Assembly (NCBI GenBank): GCA_036501825.1
Contig: DASXZP010000027.1
Span: 186,001 to 250,000, forward strand
Source of the DNA: JAFECT01 sp036501825
GTDB lineage: Bacteria; Pseudomonadota; Alphaproteobacteria; Caulobacterales; Caulobacteraceae
DNA length: 64,000 nucleotides
Reading direction: 5' to 3'
Below the pieces are notes generated by a model that was not told where the DNA came from, searched no databases, and worked only from the letters and a program-made list of their open reading frames with translations. Positions 16,962 through 26,254 of this stretch are shown piece after piece. Positions within the stretch are counted from its first letter, which is position 1; each line of letters begins with the position of its first letter. The position numbers were made by a program, and so were the translations under genes.

Positions 16962-19900
16962 GCGACGGGCGCCACGATGGTTTCGTCTTCACCCATCACC
17001 GCCCACTCCCAGACGCGGGCGAGGTGATCGTAATCGCCGCCGAACTCGAGCATGTATTGCGGCGCCGCCCACGAGGGATAGGCCGTCGACTGTTCATCGA
17101 ACTTCGCGACCCGCAGCTTCAGTTTCGCCAGCGCTTCCTCGGACAAGGTCGCCGCTTCAGCGCCCTTGAAACAATCGATGGTTTCCCCCGGCTTGCGGCG
17201 TCCGGTCACCCGCACATAGGTCAGGCTGATGGGCGTCGCGGCGCCCGCATCGTCGAAGCCGCCGTGCGCCAGTATGGCGCCGGTCAGGGTAAGTTGCGGC
17301 GAAAAGCCTGACTGGATCTGTTTCTTGGTCGGCGCCTGTCCAGTCTTGAAGTCGAGCACCGCGCCGCCGCCGTTGAGGATTTCCAGCCGGTCGGCGCGCG
17401 CCTTGACCGTGAAAGGCGCGAAGGGCGCTTCAAAGGTCAGCGATCCGGTCTGTTCGGTGAGCAGCCGCAAGTGCTCGACGCGCCGCTTGCGTTCCCATCC
17501 GACGATGAACCGCGCCATCTCGCGCACGTTCGGGCGCTCGCGCGCCAGCGTGGCGCCGTGGAAACCTTCCGTGTCGAAATGTTCCAGCAGCATCGCCTCG
17601 AAGATCGTCGCCGCCTCTTCGGGCATGACGTGTGGGTGATCCTGCACCAGCTGGTGCAACGCATTGTGAACCGCATTGCCGCGCGCCCGCGCCTCGGCCG
17701 ATTCGTCGGGCCGTTCCATCGGCTCCAGCCGCAGAATCCGCTGGGCATAGATCGCGTAGGGATCGCGCAGCCAGCGTTCGACGCGCGTGACGTAGAGAGA
17801 ACGGGGACGCAGGTCGACCGACGGTGTCGGCGCCGGGCGCGGCGCATAGCGCGGGATTTCGCTGGACGGCGCATCGAGCTGGTCGGCCCAGACGATCACG
17901 TCCCTGTTCTCGGCGATGACGACGTCCGCACCCTTCGCCAGGGTGTCGAGCCGCCACAGCCAGCGCGACTGCACGCTCGGCTGACCGCCGCGCCGCTCGG
18001 TGTGCAACAGCACCACGTTCGGCGCGCACGCCGCCTGGGCGAAGTCGTGGGCGGAAAGGCCGATGCGACGCTCGGGCGGCGGCAGGCCGAGCGCCTTGCG
18101 CATCGGGCGTGACAGGAACGGATCGATCGGCGACGCCTGCGGCCAGACGCCTTCCTCCAGACCGGCCAGCACCAGCCGGTCGGCGCGAACCAGACGCGCC
18201 TCGATGGCGCCCAGGATGCGCAGGCGCGGATGACTGGCGCCGCCGGTGCGCACAGTCTCGTCCTCCAGCAGCTTGCCCAGCAGCGCCTCGAACCCCGCAG
18301 CGCCCATCGCCGGCAGGGCCGCGCCGTCGTCCATCAGGCCGGCGAGCAAGGTCGCGGCGGATTCTCCCGCGCCGCTGGACCACAGCGACCCTGGCGATCC
18401 CTCCGCCGTGCACAGGACTTCAAGACAGTGCGTGAGCGCCCGCGTCGCGTCCGGCGCGGTCGCGGCGCCTGCGAACGGTTCGGCGGCGATGGCGAGCGCG
18501 GCTTCCAGCGTGCGGGCCAGCTCGCCGGCGGCGAGCCGGCGCGCGGCGGCCTCGGGATGTTCTTCGCGGTCGCGATTGCGTGCGGGCTTGTCGAGGCGCC
18601 GGTGCAGCGCCGCCCAGTCGCGGGGCCGCGGCCCGCGCAGCGCAAGCCGTTCCAGGGTGGATCGCCGCTGACGCAGGTCGCTCTCGTCGAGGCCGAGACG
18701 CACGAACGGGTGTTTGAGAATGCCTAGTAGAAGCTTCGGCGAGACCGGATCGACGCTCGCGCGTGCGACCAGGTTCAGCAGCACGCCGGTCGGAAACCGC
18801 GCGAGCGGCGCGCCCGCCGAACTGTCGGCCTCGACGCCCCAGCGCGACAGCTTCGCCGACACGCGCCGCGCCAGCGCCTGATCCGGCGTGACCAGGGCGC
18901 AGGTCTGCTCCGGCGTCTCCAGCGCCTCGCGCAACAGCAGCGCGGCGGCGGTGGCGGCTTCCTCTTCGGTGCGCGCGGTGGCGAGCGTGAGACCGTCGAG
19001 CCCCTCCGCGACCGGGTCGACCCCTGTCTTTTTGGCTTCTTTCGCCAAAGTTTCGATCTGACGTAACCAGTCGGCGGTCGCCTGCGCTGGCCGCAGCGCC
19101 TCGTTGATTATGCGTTGGCGTGAGCGACCGCGTGTGGTTACAGGGCCTTCGTCGTGCGCTGGCCACAGACGAACTTGTTCGCGATCGAGCTTGTGGCGAT
19201 CGAGTAGACGCTTAAGCGCTCCCTGAGGGTGTTGGTCGTCGATTTTATCCCATGCATCGCCGGCGAGAAACTTGTCAAGGCCCGGCAGCACCACGCAGCC
19301 CTGCGGCGCGCGCGCGATGATCGCCAGCAGGTCGGCCGCGGCGGGGGTCGTACCCGTGGACCCGGCGGCGATCAGCGGCGTCTTCGGCGGTGCGTGGTCC
19401 CAACGCTCGCCAAGCAAGCGCAGCAGCTTCACCCGCCGCGTCGCGACATCGACGAGGCCGAGGTCGGCGAGACGCTTGGGCCACTCGCGGGTGGCGACGG
19501 CGAGAAACTTTGCGGAGCGGCGCCAGTGGTGGGCGAAGTCGCCCTCGACCAGCTGGTCGACGCGTTCCGCCAGGGTGATCGGCTCTTCGCGGAACACCGG
19601 CTCTTCGATCTCCACCGCGTCGAGGAACTGGCCGAGCGCATCGGCGAGTTCCAGCGCTCCGGCGGCGTCGAGGCTGCGGCCTTCCGGAGGCGCGTGCTCG
19701 AGGATCAGGCGCGCCAGCTCGAACCGCCGGCGTAACGGCGAAATCGCCGGCGGCAGTTCCAGCGCCAGGTCGCCCGGCTCGAACGGCGGCTCGCCCTCGT
19801 CCAAATCGCCCAGCGCACGGATCTGCGGCAGCAGCACCGCGGTGTTGCCGCTGGTGCGCACGAAGGCGTCGGCCAGCGCGCGGGCGCCGCGACGCGTGGG

Positions 19901-20047
19901 AACGAGAACGAGCGCGTCGGCCAGGGCGTGCGGCTCGGGCAGGCGCTGGTTCAGGCCGCGCGCGAGGTCGTCGAGAAACGGCCGGTACGCCGGAATGGTG
20001 AACCAGCGCTTGGTGTCGGGAAGGTCGAAGAGGTCGCCCTGGTTCAC
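16958..20047 (-). CDS. addB: Double-strand break repair protein AddB
   Basis: AddB is the second subunit of the AddAB helicase-nuclease. The 1029-residue protein matches the alphaproteobacterial AddB type: an N-terminal inactivated helicase-like region with ALVLVPTRRGARALADAF, a central region with LVLAGLEEGVWPQASPIDPFLSRPMR, and a C-terminal PD-(D/E)XK nuclease with ADRLEIL and VLDFKTGQAPTKKQIQSG. It overlaps addA and the upstream nucleotidyltransferase gene by four bases each. A shared transcript would couple repair with cell-wall recycling genes, a layout also known in relatives. Confidence 0.93.
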   Translation of the reverse strand: MNQGDLFDLPDTKRWFTIPAYRPFLDDLARGLNQRLPEPHALADALVLVPTRRGARALADAFVRTSGNTAVLLPQIRALGDLDEGEPPFEPGDLALELPPAISPLRRRFELARLILEHAPPEGRSLDAAGALELADALGQFLDAVEIEEPVFREEPITLAERVDQLVEGDFAHHWRRSAKFLAVATREWPKRLADLGLVDVATRRVKLLRLLGERWDHAPPKTPLIAAGSTGTTPAAADLLAIIARAPQGCVVLPGLDKFLAGDAWDKIDDQHPQGALKRLLDRHKLDREQVRLWPAHDEGPVTTRGRSRQRIINEALRPAQATADWLRQIETLAKEAKKTGVDPVAEGLDGLTLATARTEEEAATAAALLLREALETPEQTCALVTPDQALARRVSAKLSRWGVEADSSAGAPLARFPTGVLLNLVARASVDPVSPKLLLGILKHPFVRLGLDESDLRQRRSTLERLALRGPRPRDWAALHRRLDKPARNRDREEHPEAAARRLAAGELARTLEAALAIAAEPFAGAATAPDATRALTHCLEVLCTAEGSPGSLWSSGAGESAATLLAGLMDDGAALPAMGAAGFEALLGKLLEDETVRTGGASHPRLRILGAIEARLVRADRLVLAGLEEGVWPQASPIDPFLSRPMRKALGLPPPERRIGLSAHDFAQAACAPNVVLLHTERRGGQPSVQSRWLWRLDTLAKGADVVIAENRDVIVWADQLDAPSSEIPRYAPRPAPTPSVDLRPRSLYVTRVERWLRDPYAIYAQRILRLEPMERPDESAEARARGNAVHNALHQLVQDHPHVMPEEAATIFEAMLLEHFDTEGFHGATLARERPNVREMARFIVGWERKRRVEHLRLLTEQTGSLTFEAPFAPFTVKARADRLEILNGGGAVLDFKTGQAPTKKQIQSGFSPQLTLTGAILAHGGFDDAGAATPISLTYVRVTGRRKPGETIDCFKGAEAATLSEEALAKLKLRVAKFDEQSTAYPSWAAPQYMLEFGGDYDHLARVWEWAVMGEDETIVAPVA

Positions 20048-20763
20048 CCGGCCGGCTCGGTCAGCTTGGCTTCCGCCTCCGCGCGTGAGGCGGGATCGCC
20101 CACATGCATCCAGAATCCGTCGAGCACGACGCCGAACAGACGCCCCTCAACCGCCATCGGCTTCCACACCTGGGTCAGCGAGAACGGCCCGCGCGGCTGG
20201 TCGTCGACCACCTGCGGCTTGGTGATGTGCACGCCCATATAGGCGTAGGGCGCAGACTCCGCGTCGCCGCGGAAAGTGAGGCGGCCGTCATCTGCAAGGA
20301 AGAAGTCGCCCGCGCCCTCGAACCCGATCGACTGGTCGCGCCGCGCCAGCAGCAGGATGGTGTCCATGGCGTCCGGATCCCACGCACGCGCCAGATCGCC
20401 CAACGCATCGCCGTTGTCGATCCACACGGAATCGATGTTGGCGACATAGACCGGCTCGTCGCCCAGCAGCTTGCGCGCGCGCTTCAACCCGCCGCCGGTT
20501 TCCAGCAGCAGCTTGCGCTCCTCGGAAATCACGATCTGCGGGCGAGTGATGGTTTTCAGATGTTCTTCCAGCCGGTCGGCGAACCAGTGCACGTTCACCA
20601 CCGCCGTCTCGACGCCGGCGTCGGCGAGGCGCGCCAGCACGTGGTCGATCAGCGGTTTACCGCCGACCTCGACCAGGGCCTTGGGCCGGTCGTTGGTGAG
20701 CGGGCGCATGCGCGTGCCGAGGCCCGCGGCCAGTACCATCGCTGTCGTAGGAGCGTTGCTCAC
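20044..20763 (-). CDS. murU: Nucleotidyltransferase, MurU-like
   Basis: The 239-residue protein belongs to the sugar-phosphate nucleotidyltransferases. It has the nucleotide-binding signature AAGLGTRMRPLTNDRPKALV near the start, the Asp region YVANIDSVWIDNG and the sugar-binding LLETGGGLKRA. Its direct neighbour is an AmgK-like kinase. In Pseudomonas and Caulobacter, AmgK and MurU convert MurNAc to UDP-MurNAc in a fosfomycin-bypassing recycling route, so this gene probably makes UDP-MurNAc from MurNAc-1-phosphate. The substrate is inferred from context and similarity. It overlaps both neighbours by four bases. Confidence 0.85.
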   Translation of the reverse strand: MSNAPTTAMVLAAGLGTRMRPLTNDRPKALVEVGGKPLIDHVLARLADAGVETAVVNVHWFADRLEEHLKTITRPQIVISEERKLLLETGGGLKRARKLLGDEPVYVANIDSVWIDNGDALGDLARAWDPDAMDTILLLARRDQSIGFEGAGDFFLADDGRLTFRGDAESAPYAYMGVHITKPQVVDDQPRGPFSLTQVWKPMAVEGRLFGVVLDGFWMHVGDPASRAEAEAKLTEPAG

Positions 20764-21848
20764 CCGCGCGCCTCATCGGGCACGTGTTCCTTGAACCACA
20801 TCCGCAGGCCTTCCATGCCGGGGCGCTCCAGGTTGCGGTTCAGGTGCCGCCACATGCGCGGCATGAAGGCGCGATAGCGCGGCTTGCCGTCGCGCACGAT
20901 CAGCCGCGCGAAAATGCCGAGGATGCGCGCCTCGTTCAAAGCGGCCAGCGCCGCATAGTCGTCGAGGAAGCGTTCGCGCTCGGTCTCCGGCCGCTGCGCG
21001 AAATAACGATCCAGCGCCGCCGCCTCCAGCTCCGGCGACACATCGCGCCGCGCGTCCTGCAACAGCGAATGCAGGTCCCACGCCGGATGTGCGCGCAAGG
21101 CGTCCTGAAAATCCACCATGCCCACCCGCGCAGCCCCGCTGCGCTCAGGCAACCACAGCAGGTTCTCCGCGTGATAGTCGCGGTGCGCAAAGACGGTGGC
21201 CCCCGCTTCGCCGCGTTCGCGGATCGGCGCCCACAGCGCTTCCCACTCCTCGATCGCCATGTCGTCGACGTTAAGGCGCGGATCGAACTTCGGATACCAG
21301 GCGACGAAAAGGTCGGCGCCGGTCTTCAGCGCCAGGTCGTCATAGGCGAGCAGTGGCCACTCCGCGCCCTTGGCGCTCAGCACCTGCGGCGGCGTGCGCC
21401 CGTGCAGCGAGGCCAGCGCGTCGATGGCGGCGAAGTACAGTTCATGCTCGTCGCCGCCCTGCTCGATCAGCCGCGCATAGACGCCCTCGCCCAGGTCCTC
21501 GGTCACCGCCAGACCCTGGTCCGCGTCGAGCGCCAGGATTTCCGGGGCCGACAACCCGTTCGACTTCAGATAGCCCGCCGCCGCCGCAAAGGCGTCGACC
21601 CGTCCGGCCGCCAGCCGCGCCAGGGCGTTGTACCCGGCCGCCTGCCGTTCCTCGGGCGAGGCGTGAGGCGAGCACGGCGTGCTTTCCGCCGAGGGCGGGG
21701 CGTCCATCAGCATCAGGGTCGATCCGTCCGGCCGGACCAGCCGCTCGTAGCGCCGGGTCGAGGCGTCGCCCGGCAGGGGCCGGCGCTCCAGCCCGCCCAG
21801 GCCGGCGTACTCGAGGAACGCCGCCTTGATCGCCTCCCGCTCAGCCAA
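20760..21848 (-). CDS. amgK: Aminoglycoside-phosphotransferase-fold sugar kinase, AmgK-like
   Basis: The 362-residue protein has the APH fold: an N-terminal lobe with GDASTRRYERL, the catalytic loop VFAHRDYHAENLLWL and the metal-binding Asp in VGMVDFQDALRAHPAWDL. Paired with the MurU-like gene, it probably phosphorylates MurNAc or GlcNAc at the anomeric position, yielding a sugar-1-phosphate for recycling into peptidoglycan precursors. It overlaps tsaE by 8 bases and murU by 4, inside a tightly coupled operon. Confidence 0.85.
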   Translation of the reverse strand: MAEREAIKAAFLEYAGLGGLERRPLPGDASTRRYERLVRPDGSTLMLMDAPPSAESTPCSPHASPEERQAAGYNALARLAAGRVDAFAAAAGYLKSNGLSAPEILALDADQGLAVTEDLGEGVYARLIEQGGDEHELYFAAIDALASLHGRTPPQVLSAKGAEWPLLAYDDLALKTGADLFVAWYPKFDPRLNVDDMAIEEWEALWAPIRERGEAGATVFAHRDYHAENLLWLPERSGAARVGMVDFQDALRAHPAWDLHSLLQDARRDVSPELEAAALDRYFAQRPETERERFLDDYAALAALNEARILGIFARLIVRDGKPRYRAFMPRMWRHLNRNLERPGMEGLRMWFKEHVPDEARG

Positions 21849-22296
21849 GCTTGCGTCCCTTCCAGGATCCGTGGGGTGTAAGCCGCGCGGTGCGCCGCTC
21901 TCCCGAGCCGGCCAGCTCTATATCGAGTCTGTCGGGGGGCAGGCGAGCCCCAAGACGCTGCGGCCATTCCACCACCACGCAGCCCTCGTCCAGGGCCTCG
22001 TCAAAGCCAAGCTCATAGACCTCCTGCGGCCCGCTCAGGCGATAGAGGTCGAACCAGGCCACCGGCGGGACGCATTCATAGGTCTGCACTAGGGTGAAGG
22101 TGGGCGAGGGCGCCTCTTCGTCCGGCGTGGTCAGGGCGCGCACCAGCCCGCGCGCCAGGGTCGACTTGCCCGCGCCCAGCCCGCCTGAGAGCAGCACCGC
22201 GTCGCCGGGCTTCAGCGCGCGCGCAATCGCGGCGCCCAGCGCGGCGGTCGCCTCGGCGCTGTCGAGCGTCAGGTCGTGGGGTTCATCGAGAATCAC
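21841..22296 (-). CDS. tsaE: tRNA threonylcarbamoyladenosine biosynthesis ATPase TsaE
   Basis: TsaE is the P-loop ATPase that drives the TsaBD complex in making t6A37 of ANN-decoding tRNAs. The 151-residue protein has Walker A GGLGAGKSTLARGL, then PSPTFTLVQTY, FDLYRL and VVVEWPQRLGARLP. The start is a GTG at 22296 that overlaps the upstream acyltransferase stop (GTGA). A much longer open frame upstream is not TsaE-like. The end overlaps the AmgK-like kinase by 8 bases. Confidence 0.92.
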   Translation of the reverse strand: MILDEPHDLTLDSAEATAALGAAIARALKPGDAVLLSGGLGAGKSTLARGLVRALTTPDEEAPSPTFTLVQTYECVPPVAWFDLYRLSGPQEVYELGFDEALDEGCVVVEWPQRLGARLPPDRLDIELAGSGERRTARLTPHGSWKGRKLG

Positions 22297-23168
22297 GCGA
22301 AGGGCGCGTCGGGCTTGAGCGGCAGCACGCGCTCGACGTAGTGCTTCAGGCGCTCCGTCGCCACCGTCGCATCGGGATCGAGCGCATCCGGCGCGATCGG
22401 CGGACCGACGATCAGGCTGAAGCGCTTGGCGTGCTTGTTCAGCAGTTCGTGAAACAGGGTCACGTCGCGCAGCTCCGGCGAGATGCGGTCGAACAGGTGA
22501 AAAAGCGTCGACCACGGGCCGGTCATGTGCACGGGAATGACCGGCGCCTCGTACTTGCGCGCCAACGAACAGGCGGTCGGCGCCCAGGGCGGATCGGTCA
22601 GGCCTTCTTTGGTGCGCCGCGCCAGGCGTCCCGCGGGAAACATCACCACCGCCCGTTCGCCTTCGAACGCGGCCCTGGCGGCGACGAGGGTGGCGCGGGT
22701 TTTTTCGCGGGTGCGCTTGGCTTCCACCCACTCCACCGGAATGATCGTTTCGGAGAAGCGCGGGCAGACGCGCAACGCATCGGCGTTGGCGAAGAAGATG
22801 CCGTCGCGCCGCACCCGGTTCAGCGCGTCGTACATGGCGATGCCGTCGGCGATGCCGGTCGGATGGTTCGACACGATCAGACAGCGGCCGTGGGTCGGAA
22901 TGCGCTCCAGATGCTGCGCGGTCGTCTTCAGCGCCAACAGCTGCGACCCATAGGCCATGGCGTCGGCGCCCGAGAGCGTGGCGATCGCATCCGCCATCCG
23001 CCGCGCCTTGCCGTAGTCGAGCAACGCATAGAGCGACGGCTTCACCAGCGGCCAGACGAACGAGCGCGTCAACCGAGGCGCCCGCTCGGCGATCAGCACA
23101 TCGACGATATGTTCGCGCCCCGTCCGCACGGGTACGGCCTCGGTCGAAACGGGGGCGGTCGATACCAT
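22293..23168 (-). CDS. 1-acyl-glycerol-phosphate acyltransferase-like protein
   Basis: The protein (291 residues from the ATG at 23168) resembles PlsC/hemolysin-type acyltransferases. The catalytic-like motif is SNHPTGIADG, a form with five residues between His and Asp, as seen in this subfamily. A FPAG motif (MFPAGRLARR) replaces the canonical FPEG, and PVHMTGPWS follows. It probably transfers an acyl chain to lysophospholipid or ornithine-type lipid at the inner membrane; the substrate is not evident. The open frame continues 59 codons upstream into repeat DNA, so I prefer the internal start. It leads the tsaE-amgK-murU-addBA run. Confidence 0.8.
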   Translation of the reverse strand: MVSTAPVSTEAVPVRTGREHIVDVLIAERAPRLTRSFVWPLVKPSLYALLDYGKARRMADAIATLSGADAMAYGSQLLALKTTAQHLERIPTHGRCLIVSNHPTGIADGIAMYDALNRVRRDGIFFANADALRVCPRFSETIIPVEWVEAKRTREKTRATLVAARAAFEGERAVVMFPAGRLARRTKEGLTDPPWAPTACSLARKYEAPVIPVHMTGPWSTLFHLFDRISPELRDVTLFHELLNKHAKRFSLIVGPPIAPDALDPDATVATERLKHYVERVLPLKPDAPFA

Positions 23169-23217
23169 CGGGCCGGGATCATCGGTCGCGCCGCGGGCGG
23201 GGGCAAGCGCCGCGCAA

Positions 23218-23416
23218 AATCCTCCCCCGCGCGAAGCGCGTAGGGGAGGGGGACCGCGAAGCGGTGGAGGGGCCGGCGCCGACGTCGGGGGATACTCACC
23301 CCTCACCCACACGCGACGTCGAACGTCGTTTCGCCAATCCCCCAACCGTCGCGCCGGCCCCTCCGTCGGCCTTCGCCGACACCTCCCCTACGGCCTTCGG
23401 CCGGGGGAGGATTTCT
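23218..23416. repeat. Intergenic inverted hairpin repeat, family D
   Basis: This gap between two divergent genes starts with CCTCCCCCGCGCGAAGCGCG and GGACCGCGAAGCGGTGG hairpins and ends with their loose inverted partners (CGGCCTTCGCCG, CGGCCTTCGGCCG, then GGGGGAGG). The arms GGGGCCGGCGCCG and CGCGCCGGCCCC also pair. Such arrangements are common repeats in Caulobacterales and sphingomonads. Promoters for the flanking genes must lie at its edges. Confidence 0.6.
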
Positions 23417-23510
23417 CCTTCGCTAAGGCGAAAACCCCCTCTGGCCCTTTGCCGCGCCAGGGTCTAAACCGCCCGCCGACCCCCCATTTCTCACTCACAG
23501 GAGACGCGGC

Positions 23511-25022
23511 GTGCGCGACATCCGCCACTTCATCGACGGCCAGCTGGTCGAGGGCAAATCCGGACGGTTCGGGGACGTGTTCAACCCCAACACCGGCGAG
23601 GTCCAGGCCCGCGTGGCCCTGGCCACGGAGGCCGAGGTGGATGCGGCTGTACAGTCGTCGCTGACCGCCTTCGAGGACTGGCAGGCGGTGAACCCGCAGC
23701 GCCGCGCCCGCGTCATGTTCGAGTTCAAGCGCCTGGTCGAAGCGCGCATCGAGGAACTCGCCGAACTGCTCGCTTCAGAACACGGCAAGGTCATCGCCGA
23801 CGCGCGCGGCGACGTACAGCGCGGCCTCGACGTGATCGAATACGCATGCGGCATCCCGCAGGCGCTGAAGGGGGAATACACCATCGGCGCCGGCCCCGGC
23901 ATCGACGTCTATTCCATGCGCCAGCCGCTGGGCGTGGTCAGCGGCATAACGCCGTTCAACTTCCCCGCCATGATCCCGATGTGGATGTTCGGCATGGCCA
24001 TCGCGGCGGGCAACGCCTTCGTGCTGAAGCCGTCCGAGCGCGATCCGTCGGTGCCGGTGCGGCTCGCGGAACTGATGCTGGAAGCCGGCGCACCCAAGGG
24101 CGTGCTGAACGTGGTGCACGGCGACAAGACCGCGGTCGACGCCATCCTCAATCACCCGATGGTGCAGGCGATCAGCTTCGTCGGCTCGTCGGACATCGCC
24201 CAGTACGTCTATTCGACGGGCGCCGCGAACGGCAAACGCGTCCAGGCCATGGGCGGGGCCAAGAACCACGGCATCGTACTGCCCGACGCGGACCTGGGTT
24301 CGACGGTGAAAGACTTGGTCGGCGCCGCCTTCGGCTCAGCCGGCGAACGCTGCATGGCGCTGCCGGTGGTGGTGCCGGTCGGCAAGAAGACCGCCGACGA
24401 ACTGCGCGAACGCCTGGTCGCGGAAATCCCGACGCTCAAGGTCGGCGTCTCCACCGACAAGGACGCCCACTACGGCCCCATGGTCACCGCCGCGCAAAAG
24501 CAGCGCGTGCTGAACTGGATCGAGACCGGCATCAAGGAAGGCTCCGAACTCGTCGTCGACGGCCGCGACTTCAAGCTGCAAGGCCACGAGAACGGCTTCT
24601 TCGTCGGCCCGACCCTGCTCGACAAGGTCACGCCGGACATGACCTCGTACAAGGAAGAGATCTTCGGTCCGGTGCTGCAGATCATGCGCGCCGAAACCTT
24701 CGAGGAAGCGCTGTCGCTGCCGTCCAAGCACCAGTACGGCAACGGCGTCGCCATCTTCACCCAGAACGGCCGCGCCGCGCGCGACTTCGCCGGCCGGGTC
24801 AACGTCGGCATGGTCGGCATCAACGTGCCGATCCCGGTGCCGGTCGCCTACCACACCTTCGGCGGCTGGAAGCGCTCGGCCTTCGGCGACATCAACCAGC
24901 ACGGCATGGAAGGCCTGCGGTTCTGGACCAAGACCAAGACCGTCACCGCCCGCTGGCCGGAAAGCTCCCTGGAAGGCGGCGCCCACGAGGACTCGGCCTT
25001 CGTCATCCCGACGATGCGGTAG
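23511..25022 (+). CDS. mmsA: CoA-acylating methylmalonate-semialdehyde dehydrogenase
   Basis: MmsA oxidises (methyl)malonate semialdehyde to propionyl- or acetyl-CoA in valine and myo-inositol breakdown. The 503-residue aldehyde-dehydrogenase-fold protein has the MmsA-type N-terminus (RHFIDGQLVEGKSGR), ITPFNFPAMIPMWMF, the Rossmann-region SFVGSSDIA, the general base region MGGAKNHGIVLPDAD and the catalytic Cys at 281 in GSAGERCMALP. The C-terminus keeps INVPIPVPVAYHTFGGWKRS. The start is a GTG at 23511 behind a CACAGGAGAC site. No other valine-catabolism gene is adjacent. Confidence 0.93.
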   Translation: MRDIRHFIDGQLVEGKSGRFGDVFNPNTGEVQARVALATEAEVDAAVQSSLTAFEDWQAVNPQRRARVMFEFKRLVEARIEELAELLASEHGKVIADARGDVQRGLDVIEYACGIPQALKGEYTIGAGPGIDVYSMRQPLGVVSGITPFNFPAMIPMWMFGMAIAAGNAFVLKPSERDPSVPVRLAELMLEAGAPKGVLNVVHGDKTAVDAILNHPMVQAISFVGSSDIAQYVYSTGAANGKRVQAMGGAKNHGIVLPDADLGSTVKDLVGAAFGSAGERCMALPVVVPVGKKTADELRERLVAEIPTLKVGVSTDKDAHYGPMVTAAQKQRVLNWIETGIKEGSELVVDGRDFKLQGHENGFFVGPTLLDKVTPDMTSYKEEIFGPVLQIMRAETFEEALSLPSKHQYGNGVAIFTQNGRAARDFAGRVNVGMVGINVPIPVPVAYHTFGGWKRSAFGDINQHGMEGLRFWTKTKTVTARWPESSLEGGAHEDSAFVIPTMR

Positions 25023-25036
25023 TCAGAAAAGCATCG

Positions 25037-25188
25037 ACCACGGAAAGCACGGAAAGCACGGAAAGCAGCGTGCCGCCGTCGGACGTCGGCGCTCCGATCC
25101 TTATTGCGCCGAAGGCGCGGGAATCGGGACTGTCGGGACGGCTCTGACTTTCTGGCGCAATTTCCGTGCTTTCCGTGTTTTCCGTGGT
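25037..25188. repeat. Long-armed inverted repeat of CACGGAAA units, family F, copy 1
   Basis: Directly after the mmsA stop, about four tandem units of CACGGAAAG (25037-25066) face an inverted array at 25161-25188 (TTTCCGTG units). About 95 bases of unrelated sequence separate them. Related elements occur at 43838-44092 and 61026-61178. It could form a long stem at the 3' end of the mmsA transcript. The rest of the gap to 25336 shows nothing else I can identify. Confidence 0.6.
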
Positions 25189-25336
25189 CTCTCTTCCTTC
25201 TTTTCCCCCATCGCGCGAGTGTGGCGGGAATGCGCGCCTTTGCGTCCAATTGAGCGGAGCCCTCTTCGGCGGCGCACGTTCCTACGGTAATGGTTAACCG
25301 TGGGCGTGACGCCCAGGCCAGGGTCCCGGCGGCGGC

Positions 25337-26248
25337 ATGGAACATCACCACCACCGTTTTCTGTTCTTCAGCCTGGTGGCGGTGATCGTCGGCGGCGTCA
25401 TCGCCGCGGGCGGGTTCTGGGCCTACTGGAACTTCTGGGAGCGCTTCCGCCCGGTCACCATCGCCAAGAACCAGACCGAGATTCAGCGCCTGCTGGATGA
25501 GGCCGACTGGGTCTCGCCGGGCCGCTCGGGTCCGCCGATCTGGATGATCACCTACCGCGACTGCACCGACTGCACCGCCTACCAGCGCGAGGAGTTTCCC
25601 AAACTCGCCGCCGCCAACATCGACACCCGGGTCATCGTCTTCGCGCGCCCCGACCACGAGGGCCTGCAGGAATCCACCCCGGCCGAACGCGCCACCATCG
25701 CCGAGCTGTGGATCAACCGCGACTGGAGCCTCTACGCCAAGTGGATGGCGACGCCGCACAAGGACTGGGCCGCCGACGGGCTGAAGCCCGCCGACCATGA
25801 CTTTGCGCGCAACGCGGTGGTCAACGCCACGCGCGACTACGTGAACCAGATGACGCCGCTGCTCAAGGCCGCGGGCCTCGGCGACGCCTACCCGATCCTG
25901 ATCTGGCGCGACCACGACGGTTTCCTGAAGGCCTGCGCCTGCACCGACGAACGCAGCTACCACTTCATCCGCAGCGACCTCGGCGCGCCGGGCGAAGCGA
26001 AGAAGCTGCTCGACGAGGTGAAGTCGGCGATCAGCAACGCTACCAACACGGCGACCAACGCAACGGCGCCGACGAAGAAGCCCGCGCCCGCCGCCGCGCC
26101 GCCCGCGCCGGCGCCTTCCCCTGCGCCTGCAACCACCGCGCCCGCTGCGAGTTCTCCGCCGGTGACCCAGCCGCAAGCCGCGACACAGGGAAATTCCATG
26201 GTTCGGGCGCCGCGCCGCCACAGCAACGCCCGCGCCGTGTTTTACTGA
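25337..26248 (+). CDS. Membrane-anchored thioredoxin-fold protein with disordered tail
   Basis: The 303-residue protein begins with a His-rich MEHHHH segment and one membrane span (about 8-34), which places the rest in the periplasm. The domain at about 45-225 resembles a thioredoxin fold, with a CTDC redox pair (C76, C79) after PPIWMITYRD and a second Cys pair, KACACTDERSYHF. Residues 235-285 are Ala/Pro/Thr-rich and probably disordered. The protein ends SNARAVFY, closely matching the end of the next gene's product. It is likely a periplasmic disulfide or thiol protein; its partners are unknown. Six bases separate it from the next gene. Confidence 0.65.
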   Translation: MEHHHHRFLFFSLVAVIVGGVIAAGGFWAYWNFWERFRPVTIAKNQTEIQRLLDEADWVSPGRSGPPIWMITYRDCTDCTAYQREEFPKLAAANIDTRVIVFARPDHEGLQESTPAERATIAELWINRDWSLYAKWMATPHKDWAADGLKPADHDFARNAVVNATRDYVNQMTPLLKAAGLGDAYPILIWRDHDGFLKACACTDERSYHFIRSDLGAPGEAKKLLDEVKSAISNATNTATNATAPTKKPAPAAAPPAPAPSPAPATTAPAASSPPVTQPQAATQGNSMVRAPRRHSNARAVFY

Positions 26249-26254
26249 GGCCGC

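Noticed and set aside
21841..22731. The long minus-strand frame upstream of tsaE as a larger TsaE fusion
   Set aside because: The extra N-terminal sequence is Arg/Gly-rich and antisense-like in composition and overlaps the acyltransferase; TsaE similarity begins at the GTG at 22296.
25037..25188. CRISPR array
   Set aside because: The repeated units are only 8-10 bases and contiguous, with no regular spacers and no cas genes; the arms are inverted, not direct.
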